From: a virus
Virus record (IMG/VR): IMGVR_UViG_3300010157_000317
Location: 1 to 20,394 of that record
Length of the DNA: 20,394 nucleotides
Reading direction: 5' to 3' (one strand)
Shown: one piece after another, positions 1 through 5,231 of the stretch
How positions within the stretch are numbered: the first letter of the stretch is position 1
Layout of the letters: every line of letters starts with the position of its first letter
Notes under the pieces: generated by a model
Databases searched by the model: none
Told to the model about the DNA's origin: nothing
What the model saw: the letters and a program-made list of their open reading frames with translations, nothing else
Made by a program: the position numbers and the translations under genes

Positions 1-165
1 CGTATAAGAACATTCTTTGGGAAGCTGACTGGAACACACGCAGATAAAAAGACTGTCGTTGTGGCTGGTTCGGCTTGGGTTTGTACTAAGTGTAAGTTGG
101 TATTCATAACAAAAAGGGAGGGAGACAAACATGACTGTACGGAAGTCTACAGGGACGGTATTTGA
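1..165 (+). CDS. 3' end of a small protein with a possible zinc-binding Cys/His cluster (5' partial)
   Basis: Reading frame 1 is open from the first base to a TGA at 163-165, giving 54 visible residues; the start lies left of the window. The visible part contains a C-T-K-C pair followed about 12 residues later by H-D-C, a C-X2-C-X12-H-X-C pattern that could bind one zinc ion. The other two forward frames close within 50 bases or fewer, so this is the only forward frame that can carry an incoming gene. Its end overlaps the next gene by 35 bases, which is long for this genome and is the main reason for doubt. I do not recognise the family; the zinc role is an inference from residue spacing. Confidence 0.5.
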   Translation, partial: RIRTFFGKLTGTHADKKTVVVAGSAWVCTKCKLVFITKREGDKHDCTEVYRDGI

Positions 166-325
166 TTGGGAAGGGCCGAGCGTGTTCTCGACCGATGTAA
201 AGATGAAGCAAATGGCAAGCGGGGCTAGGGCAGGACAGATTGCAAGTCAAAGAGCCGCAGACAAACTGAATGAGCAAAAGCAAGTGCTTATCTACAGTAA
301 GGGGAAAGAAAGTGCAAAAACGTGA
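131..325 (+). CDS. Small basic protein of unknown function (64 aa)
   Basis: The ATG follows a purine-rich Shine-Dalgarno stretch (GGGAGGGAG, 116-124), which supports this start. The protein is 64 residues, rich in Lys, Ala and Ser, with no membrane segment and no Cys. The middle (about residues 24-49) is likely helical. It overlaps the next gene's GTG start by 14 bases, the tight packing seen throughout the left arm. I do not recognise the family. It sits at the head of a run of small putative DNA-binding proteins, so an early regulatory or host-takeover role is possible, but nothing in the sequence shows it. Confidence 0.6.
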   Translation: MTVRKSTGTVFDWEGPSVFSTDVKMKQMASGARAGQIASQRAADKLNEQKQVLIYSKGKESAKT

Positions 326-470
326 ACTGACAAAAAATGGCCGATGCGTGAGTGTTAAGTTAACGCAAAGCGAATACGCAGAGTGGATAAAACTTGGTAA
401 GGGTAAGTGGCTAAGAGCATTTCTAAAAGATAGCCGGTTTGAAAGGAAAGCAAATGACGGAGGAAATTAA
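312..470 (+). CDS. Small ribbon-helix-helix-like protein (52 aa, GTG start)
   Basis: The frame is open from an ATG at 270, but I choose GTG at 312: it lies just after AAGGGGAAAG (about 299-308), a good ribosome-binding site, whereas the ATG at 270 has none. The 52-residue product has a beta-like stretch VSVKLT, then SEYAEWIKLG and KWLRAFLKD helices. This strand-helix-helix order with the S-V-K-L-T signature resembles the ribbon-helix-helix (Arc/MetJ-type) fold, whose dimers bind DNA through the strand. Many phage and plasmid proteins of this size have a similar 'RxSVRLTxxxY...WLR' layout. The assignment is by pattern only; the protein could also be an unrelated small helical protein. Confidence 0.62.
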   Translation: MQKRELTKNGRCVSVKLTQSEYAEWIKLGKGKWLRAFLKDSRFERKANDGGN

Positions 471-651
471 AAAACGAAAGGGGCGGGGCGCTGGTAAGAA
501 GCCAACCCTTTTCAATACGAGCTTGCGGATACCAATGGAGGTGATGGATTACTTCAACACCCACCATCCGTATACAAAGCAAGCCAAAATTCGTGAAATT
601 CTTACCGAGTATGTAAACAGCCAACAGCAAGGAGCTAACAATGGCAACTAA
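454..651 (+). CDS. Small ribbon-helix-helix-like protein (65 aa)
   Basis: ATG at 454 is preceded by AAAGGA (442-447), a suitable ribosome-binding site; a TTG at 439 in the same frame is less likely. The first 20 residues are Lys/Arg/Gly-rich (KKRKGRGAGKK), then a strand-like stretch TLFNTSLRIP, a helix MEVMDYFNTHH and a second helix KQAKIREILTEYV. This is the strand-helix-helix order of ribbon-helix-helix repressors, with a basic N-terminal arm that could contact DNA. It overlaps the preceding gene by 17 bases and the following one by 11. Two such genes in tandem suggest paired regulators of early transcription. Target sites are unknown, but see the palindrome at 6611. Confidence 0.72.
   Translation: MTEEIKKRKGRGAGKKPTLFNTSLRIPMEVMDYFNTHHPYTKQAKIREILTEYVNSQQQGANNGN
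631..639 (+). promoter_or_regulatory. Ribosome-binding cassette GGAGCTAAC for the DUF3310 gene
   Basis: GGAGCTAAC ends one base before the ATG at 641. The same 9-mer precedes the genes at 1892 and 6668, and a reverse-strand copy lies at 11335-11343. It sets this start codon. Confidence 0.75.
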
Positions 652-1150
652 GAAAACCAGCCGCGCCGCAAAGATGCGCGAGTACTTCACCGTAAACCCA
701 ACAGCTACACCTAGCGAGGTAGCCAAAAAGTTTAAGACCTCGTACCAAGTTGCGTACATGTGCAGGAGGGGTATGCAACCGAAGAAACTTATTCTTGGAC
801 GCGCCGAGGTAGAGTTAGCCAACAAAATGGGCGTATCAGCAAAGGAGTATGCCGAGCAGATATATGAGTTGACCAAGGGGCGCAAGCGAGCACCGCGATG
901 GATACCAATGGAAATCACCTCAAGCAACACACCAATCACAATGGAAGAGCCAGCCGCAGACCCAGTGAACCATCCTGCTCATTACAAGGTAGGTGGAATG
1001 GAGACCATCGACTTCATTGAAGCCAAGGGGTTGACGTATCATTTGGGCAACGCTGTGAAGTACATCAGCCGAGCCGACCACAAGGGCAACCGCAAGCAAG
1101 ACTTGGAGAAAGCCAAGTGGTATCTTGAACGAGCAATCGCCCAAGCCTAA
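641..1150 (+). CDS. Helix-turn-helix/DUF3310 fusion protein (169 aa)
   Basis: The start is fixed by GGAGCTAAC immediately upstream. Residues about 12-45 look like a helix-turn-helix (SEVAKKFKTSYQVAYMCRRG). A linker rich in Pro and Thr follows, and residues about 107-167 match the DUF3310 family: DPVNHPAHY, then ETIDFIEAKGL, LGNAVKYISRA, KGN, and DLEKAKWYLERAI. DUF3310 is common in phage early regions and is sometimes annotated as a 'nucleotide kinase-like' protein; its biochemical role is not firmly established, so I do not claim one. The DNA-binding N-terminus would place the DUF3310 domain on DNA. It is the last gene before a strong terminator and so ends the first transcription block. Confidence 0.9.
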   Translation: MATKKTSRAAKMREYFTVNPTATPSEVAKKFKTSYQVAYMCRRGMQPKKLILGRAEVELANKMGVSAKEYAEQIYELTKGRKRAPRWIPMEITSSNTPITMEEPAADPVNHPAHYKVGGMETIDFIEAKGLTYHLGNAVKYISRADHKGNRKQDLEKAKWYLERAIAQA

Positions 1151-1170
1151 CAAATGTTAGGGTAAGTCCT

Positions 1171-1193
1171 AGCCGCCTACGGGCGGCTTTTTT
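1171..1193 (+). terminator. Rho-independent terminator with a UACG tetraloop
   Basis: AGCCGCC (1171-1177) pairs perfectly with GGCGGCT (1182-1188), leaving a TACG loop closed by C-G, i.e. a cUACGg member of the extra-stable UNCG tetraloop class. A run of six T (1188-1193) follows. It lies 20 bases past the DUF3310 stop codon. Confidence 0.93.
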
Positions 1194-1203
1194 ACGTCTG
1201 TCG

Positions 1204-1218
1204 CTTGACAAAGTAAAG
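1204..1218 (+). promoter_or_regulatory. Operator-like core overlapping the -35 box (copy 1)
   Basis: CTTGACAAAGTAAAG matches the perfect palindrome core at 6612-6626 at 13 of 15 positions. Here the symmetry is imperfect. Both copies cover the -35 box of a promoter, so a shared regulator is plausible. Confidence 0.45.
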
Positions 1219-1232
1219 CAATGTGTTATTAT
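1205..1232 (+). promoter_or_regulatory. Sigma70-type promoter for the polymerase/nuclease block
   Basis: TTGACA (1205-1210), a perfect -35 consensus, is followed after 16 bases by TATTAT (1227-1232), one mismatch from TATAAT. It lies directly after the terminator and about 30 bases before the ATG at 1262, leaving a short leader that contains GGAG (1252-1255). Confidence 0.82.
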
Positions 1233-1261
1233 CGCTGCCTGAACTTTTATTGGAGCGTTAG

Positions 1262-1600
1262 ATGACACCACGAATGGAAAATGCGTTGGCACTCGCAGAC
1301 AAGTGCTGGAAGAAAGCGGCTGAAACCGAACCCGTTTTTGTAGAAGAATACATAAGACTGGCTGAAGACCTACTTACAAAAAAGCCTATTGTGCTTGGTG
1401 ACGAATTTAGGAACCACTGCGCAAACAATAAGCTGTTTAGACCTAAGACGCTACACCCAAACGTATGGGTTTCTGGTGTTAAAGCGCTCAAGAATATTGG
1501 TTGGATTTACCCCATCGGCAAAGTTGAGCCAACCCAATCGCACAACCACATGCCCTCAGTAACCCAATGGCACAGCATGATATATGGCACAGACACCTGA
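1262..1600 (+). CDS. Phage protein of unknown function (112 aa)
   Basis: The ATG has GGAG (1252-1255) upstream at good spacing and is the first gene behind the 1205 promoter. The N-terminal 40 residues are helical and mixed-charge. The second half has aromatic and His-rich conserved-looking motifs (HPNVWVSGVKAL, IGWIYPIG, SHNHMPSVTQWHSMIYG) that are often seen in short phage proteins encoded near replication genes. No membrane segment or known catalytic motif is visible; the HNHMPS cluster could bind metal, but that is a guess. Its end overlaps the VRR-NUC gene by 17 bases, suggesting translational coupling because that gene has no clear ribosome-binding site. Confidence 0.82.
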   Translation: MTPRMENALALADKCWKKAAETEPVFVEEYIRLAEDLLTKKPIVLGDEFRNHCANNKLFRPKTLHPNVWVSGVKALKNIGWIYPIGKVEPTQSHNHMPSVTQWHSMIYGTDT

Positions 1601-1880
1601 AGTAAAAGTGAAAGCCAAGATCAAAAAAATCCTGAAAGACAACGGTGTCTACTACGCCATGCCCATCGGCACTGGCTACGGCAACTCAGGAGTCCCCGAT
1701 TTTCTATGCTGTGTCAACGGAAACTTCCTTGCTATTGAAGCCAAGGCGGGTAAGGGCACGACTACGGCACTGCAAGAAAAAAACCTTCGAGAGATAAAAG
1801 AATGCGGTGGCACAGCCGCCGTTATTGCCGAAGAGCAACTCGAATACTTAGAGCAACTTGTCCAACTGATGAAACAATGA
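1584..1880 (+). CDS. VRR-NUC domain nuclease (98 aa)
   Basis: A single-domain VRR-NUC protein of the PD-(D/E)XK nuclease superfamily. The active-site pattern is visible: G36-V-P38-D39, then E52-A-K54 in a strand (FLAIEAK), then Q64 after a Thr-rich turn. About 100 residues is the normal size for stand-alone phage VRR-NUC proteins. The family includes structure-specific nucleases such as the FAN1 catalytic domain; phage members are thought to cut branched DNA during replication or recombination. The partner is not shown by the sequence, but the polymerase, SNF2 helicase and Cas4-like nuclease are in the same operon. The ATG lies inside the end of the preceding gene, so re-initiation is likely. 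Confidence 0.93.
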   Translation: MAQTPEVKVKAKIKKILKDNGVYYAMPIGTGYGNSGVPDFLCCVNGNFLAIEAKAGKGTTTALQEKNLREIKECGGTAAVIAEEQLEYLEQLVQLMKQ

Positions 1881-1881
1881 A

Positions 1882-1890
1882 GGAGCTAAC
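1882..1890 (+). promoter_or_regulatory. Ribosome-binding cassette GGAGCTAAC for the 164-aa gene
   Basis: GGAGCTAAC, preceded by AA (AAGGAG), ends one base before the ATG at 1892. It decides between several in-frame ATG codons upstream, including one at 1877 that overlaps the VRR-NUC stop. Confidence 0.75.
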
Positions 1891-1891
1891 A

Positions 1892-2386
1892 ATGGCTGAA
1901 TTATCCGCAGGTGTACGTGCGTTGGTAGGGCGAATGGAGTCCAACCCCAGTGAGTTTTATGGTGATGCTGAGAAGTGGCGGTTCATGTTTGCCGCTAATT
2001 TCCGTGAGGTTTTGACCGAGCCTGAGAAGGGCGCACTGCATGAGGGCTTAAAAGAAGTACGGCGCAAAGAGTTCGACGAGAAGGTCATGCGCGAGTTGTT
2101 GAAAGATCAGATGGAGAACCAACTGAAAGCCGATACCCCATACTTCACCAGTGCGCAAATAGGTAGTAGTGGGTTTGGTCAAGCGCAGATCAAGGGTGAG
2201 GGCGCGGCTGTTGGGTATGTCAGCGACACTTCCGACAGTCTTGTGTACAGCACCGCAAAAAGATACGCCCTTGCACAGCAACAAGATTCACACAACACCC
2301 TTTTGCAACTTGGCAAGCAAACCCTTAGCGAAGAAGATGTAAAGCAGATGAAGGCGGCAACCACATCCTCGAATCTTTTCAAATGA
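1892..2386 (+). CDS. Phage protein of unknown function upstream of DNA polymerase (164 aa)
   Basis: The frame is open further upstream (to 1802), but the AAGGAGCTAACA cassette places the start at ATG 1892. Residues 1-75 are helical with alternating charge (VRALVGRMESNPSEFY, KWRFMFAANFREVL, TEPEKGALHEGLKEVRRKEFDEKVMRELL). The middle is Gly/Ser/Thr-rich and the C-terminus is polar and probably flexible. No catalytic motif or membrane segment is seen. Its TGA overlaps the polymerase ATG (ATGA), so the two are translationally coupled and probably made in similar amounts. A role as a polymerase accessory factor is a guess from this context only. Confidence 0.88.
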   Translation: MAELSAGVRALVGRMESNPSEFYGDAEKWRFMFAANFREVLTEPEKGALHEGLKEVRRKEFDEKVMRELLKDQMENQLKADTPYFTSAQIGSSGFGQAQIKGEGAAVGYVSDTSDSLVYSTAKRYALAQQQDSHNTLLQLGKQTLSEEDVKQMKAATTSSNLFK

Positions 2387-4203
2387 ACATCATCACGTTA
2401 GATTTTGAAACGGCCTACGGCGGCGACCTTGGATTTGCCAAGCAGACCACTGAGGAGTACATCCGCGACCCACGCTTTGAAGTTATCGGTGTTGCAGTAC
2501 AGGTAAACGATGGCGAGCCAAAATGGTTCAGCGGTACACACTCAGCCATGTACCAGTTCCTCCAAGACTTTGACTGGAAGAATTCCCTTGCGCTGGCGCA
2601 CAACGCAGTGTTTGACGGAGCTATTCTGAATTGGCAGTACGGCATCACACCTAAAGGCTGGTTGGACACGCTGAGCATGGCGCGAGCATTGCATGGTACG
2701 CAAGTAGGCGGTAGTCTTGGAGTCCTAGCGACTTACTATGGAATCGGGGTCAAGGGTGAGCAAGTCAAGCAGTACATCAATTACTTTCGCAAGAGTTTTA
2801 CCAAAGACGAATTAGCCGACTATGGAAGCTACTGCAAGAACGATGTGAAGCTGACATGGGATTTGTTTGGTTTGATGAGCCAAGGCTTTCCAAAAATCGA
2901 GTTACGCTTGATTGATCTGACCATCCGTATGTTTACCGAGCCAGTGTTGCAGTTGGACAAGCAGATGTTGGAAGTTCACTTGGTTAAAGAGAAGCGCCGC
3001 AAGGAAGATTTGCTGAACGAGTTTGACAAAGACACCTTGATGAGCAACCCACAGTTTGCTGACTTGCTTGTATCCTTTGGGGTTACGCCGCCCATGAAAA
3101 AGAGTCCCGCTAATGGGAAACAGACCTACGCATTCTCTAAGACGGATGAGGAGTTCAAGGCCCTGTTAGAGCATCCGGATACTCGGGTACAAGCAGTAGT
3201 TGCGGCCCGGCTGGGAACGAAGTCAACGATTGAAGAGACCCGCACCGAGCGGTTCATTGGGATTGCTAATCGGGGCCCAATGCCTGTACCCCTACGCTAC
3301 TATGCCGCACACACTGGACGCTGGGGCGGTGACGACAAGATCAACTTACAGAACTTGCAACGTGCATCCCCGCTGAAGAAGGCTATCTTTGCGCCGTTTG
3401 GTATGGTGATGATTGACTCAGACTCATCGCAGATTGAGGCGCGGACGCTGGCATGGCTGGCTGGTCAAGACAATTTGGTAGAAGCATTTGAAAGGGGCGA
3501 AGATGTATACAGAATCATGGCATCGGCTATCTATGGCAAGGCTGTCGAAGAGATTACCAAAGACGAGAGGTTTGTCGGTAAAACGACGATTCTTGGCGCA
3601 GGCTACGGCATGGGCGCGGCAAAGTTTACGGCGCAACTTAAAACTTTTGGTGTTGAAGTTACGCTTGAAGAAGCGCAACGAATTATCAATACGTATCGAA
3701 ATACATATCCGAAAATTACTGCACTATGGAAATCTGCGGCGAATGTCCTCCCTGCAATTGTCCGTGAGCAAACGACGGCGTTTGGGCGCGGTGACATACT
3801 TAAAGTAGATGGGTCAGAGGGCATCTTGCTTCCCAACGGACTGCGCTTGAAGTACCCCAACCTACGGCAAAAAACAGATGAGGAAAGTGGCAAGACCGAG
3901 CTTGTGTACGATACTAAAAAGGGCAAAGCTGTCATACCCAACCGAATCTACGGCGGTAAAGTGATTGAGAACGTATGCCAAGCACTTGCACGTATCGTGA
4001 TAGGTGAGCAGATGTTAATGGTGGCCAAGAAGTATCGCGTGGTGATGACAGTGCATGACGCCGTCGCTTGTATTGCACCGGAGGCCGAGGCTGAAACAGC
4101 TAAGGAGTACGTTGAATTGTGTATGCGTATACGCCCGTCGTGGGCAACCGAGTTACCGCTGAACTGCGAAGCAGGGTATGGAAAGAGCTATGGAGATTGC
4201 TAA
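2383..4203 (+). CDS. Family A DNA polymerase with 3'-5' exonuclease (606 aa)
   Basis: Replicative phage DNA polymerase. The N-terminal proofreading exonuclease shows Exo I (L6-D7-F8-E9), Exo II (H73-N74-A-V-F-D78) and Exo III (Y150-C-K-N-D154). The polymerase domain shows motif A (D347-S-S-Q-I-E352-A-R), the O-helix motif B (R396, K400, L404-G, Y408-G) and motif C (H558-D559). By family knowledge D347 and D559 bind the catalytic metals. The residue equivalent to E. coli Phe762 (O helix) is Leu404, a variant known from phage polymerases. The length is typical of compact phage PolA proteins lacking the 5' nuclease domain. There is no ribosome-binding site; the ATGA overlap with the upstream gene suggests coupling. 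All key residues are present, so it should be active. Confidence 0.97.
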   Translation: MNIITLDFETAYGGDLGFAKQTTEEYIRDPRFEVIGVAVQVNDGEPKWFSGTHSAMYQFLQDFDWKNSLALAHNAVFDGAILNWQYGITPKGWLDTLSMARALHGTQVGGSLGVLATYYGIGVKGEQVKQYINYFRKSFTKDELADYGSYCKNDVKLTWDLFGLMSQGFPKIELRLIDLTIRMFTEPVLQLDKQMLEVHLVKEKRRKEDLLNEFDKDTLMSNPQFADLLVSFGVTPPMKKSPANGKQTYAFSKTDEEFKALLEHPDTRVQAVVAARLGTKSTIEETRTERFIGIANRGPMPVPLRYYAAHTGRWGGDDKINLQNLQRASPLKKAIFAPFGMVMIDSDSSQIEARTLAWLAGQDNLVEAFERGEDVYRIMASAIYGKAVEEITKDERFVGKTTILGAGYGMGAAKFTAQLKTFGVEVTLEEAQRIINTYRNTYPKITALWKSAANVLPAIVREQTTAFGRGDILKVDGSEGILLPNGLRLKYPNLRQKTDEESGKTELVYDTKKGKAVIPNRIYGGKVIENVCQALARIVIGEQMLMVAKKYRVVMTVHDAVACIAPEAEAETAKEYVELCMRIRPSWATELPLNCEAGYGKSYGDC

Positions 4204-4291
4204 AGTAATTGGCGTTGCGTTTGGGGTGGTGTTGCTGGTAGCCGCCATTGTTATGTGGCTTTCTTTTACGAAATTTTGGGGTAATAAATGA
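4190..4291 (+). CDS. Very small single-pass membrane protein (33 aa)
   Basis: ATG at 4190 lies inside the polymerase's last codons, after a GGAAAG stretch (4180-4185). The frame encodes 33 residues: a short N-terminus (MEIAK), an unbroken hydrophobic segment of about 20 residues (VIGVAFGVVLLVAAIVMWLS), and a basic, aromatic tail (FTKFWGNK). This is a good transmembrane helix with a positive C-terminal end. The stop overlaps the next gene's ATG as ATGA, so the gene bridges two coupled neighbours; without it there would be an 84-base gap in an otherwise gapless operon. The role is unknown: membrane anchoring of replication, or a small holin- or toxin-like peptide, are possible. It is too short for most gene finders. 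Confidence 0.75.
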   Translation: MEIAKVIGVAFGVVLLVAAIVMWLSFTKFWGNK

Positions 4292-4950
4292 GTATCGTAT
4301 GGTCGTTCAGTAGCTTAAAAACATTTCAGCAATGCCCAAAGAAGTACTATCACACCAAGATAGCCAAGGACGTTGTTGAGTCTGACACAACGGCAACGCT
4401 GTACGGCAAGACTGCTCATACCGTAGCAGAGGAATACATTCGGGACGGCAAACCTATCCCGCCAGCCTTTGAGTACATGAAGGACACGCTGGATGCCCTT
4501 AAAAATTTAGAGGGGGAGAAGCTGTGCGAAGTGAAGTTAGGCTTGACCAAAGACTTAGAGGCTTGTGAGTTCCATGCCCCGAATGTATGGTGGCACGGCA
4601 TTGCCGACTTGGTTGTATTGAACGAAGAAAAGGGTTTGGCGCATTCCGCCGACTACAAAACCAGCAAGAGTGCACGGTACGCGGACACCAAACAACTCGA
4701 CCTTGTGGCGGCGGGTATCTTTGCCAAGTTCCCCAAAATCAACCGAGTGAAGTCAGCCTTGATCTTTACGGTAAGTAAGGAGTTTGTGAAGGCCGAGCAC
4801 CACAGAGAAATGATGCAAAAGTACCTAGAAAAGCCAGCAATGAGTGTTGCGCGGATTGAGGCGGCGTTGGAAAATGGGGTGTGGAACCCTACCAGTGGGC
4901 CGCTATGCAAGTTCTGCGCGGTCAAACAATGTGAATACAACAGGAGTTAA
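4288..4950 (+). CDS. Cas4/RecB-like PD-(D/E)XK nuclease with likely iron-sulphur cluster (220 aa)
   Basis: The N-terminal signature WSFSSLKTFQQCPKKYY is typical of RecB/Cas4-type nucleases. Active-site candidates are H44 (YGKTAHTVAEEY), D107 (HGIADLVVL) and D122-Y-K124 (SADYKTSK), followed by Q136. Four cysteines fit a 4Fe-4S cluster of the AddB/Cas4 kind: C16 near the N-terminus and C207-X2-C210-X4-C215 at the C-terminus. Family members are DNA exonucleases acting in end processing and recombination. In phages they are often found beside helicases, and here an HNH nuclease and a SNF2 helicase follow. A GGGG stretch (4278-4281) can act as its ribosome-binding site, and its ATG overlaps the membrane peptide stop. 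No cas1 or cas2 is visible, so I do not suggest CRISPR adaptation. Confidence 0.93.
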   Translation: MSIVWSFSSLKTFQQCPKKYYHTKIAKDVVESDTTATLYGKTAHTVAEEYIRDGKPIPPAFEYMKDTLDALKNLEGEKLCEVKLGLTKDLEACEFHAPNVWWHGIADLVVLNEEKGLAHSADYKTSKSARYADTKQLDLVAAGIFAKFPKINRVKSALIFTVSKEFVKAEHHREMMQKYLEKPAMSVARIEAALENGVWNPTSGPLCKFCAVKQCEYNRS

Positions 4951-4952
4951 TC

Positions 4953-5231
4953 ATGCCATACGTAAACAAACCTAGACCATACAAAAAAGAATATGAACAG
5001 CAAAAAGCAAGAGGCGAATCTGATTCTCGCCTTGAACGTCAACGAGCAAGAAGCGAGATGGACAAGAAGGGCATTGACCGTACTGGAAAAGACATCGACC
5101 ATGTGGTTCCCTTGTCCAAAGGGGGGAGCAATGCTTCGGGAAATCTTAAGCTCAAAGCCCCAAGCGCCAACCGTTCGTTCACTCGTAATTCAGACCATAC
5201 CGTCAAAATTAACAAGCCAAAGAAAAAATGA
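4953..5231 (+). CDS. HNH endonuclease (92 aa)
   Basis: A small HNH nuclease: D49-H50-V-V-P-L, the K-G-G-S-N turn, N64-L after a short spacer, and A-N73-R-S-F complete the beta-beta-alpha metal fold (H50, N64 and N73 as the three positions). There is no CxxC zinc pair, as in many short phage HNH proteins. The N-terminal 45 residues are highly charged and basic and probably contact DNA. The ATG has AGGAG upstream and lies two bases after the preceding stop. Its stop overlaps the helicase ATG. It could be a replication/packaging nuclease or a homing-type remnant; its tight overlap with neighbours on both sides argues that it is a fixed operon member. Confidence 0.92.
   Translation: MPYVNKPRPYKKEYEQQKARGESDSRLERQRARSEMDKKGIDRTGKDIDHVVPLSKGGSNASGNLKLKAPSANRSFTRNSDHTVKINKPKKK

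Noticed and set aside
355-939. Minus-strand open frame of 194 codons opposite the small regulator genes
   Set aside because: It is antisense to three well-supported plus-strand genes with ribosome-binding sites, and its translation has no recognisable motif; a shadow frame.
1802-1891. N-terminal extension of the 164-residue protein
   Set aside because: The extension is Arg/Cys-rich, overlaps the VRR-NUC gene out of frame and lacks a ribosome-binding site; the GGAGCTAAC cassette fixes the start at 1892.
4288-4950. CRISPR-associated Cas4 with an adaptation role
   Set aside because: There is no repeat-spacer array, cas1 or cas2 in the window; phage Cas4-like nucleases are common without CRISPR.
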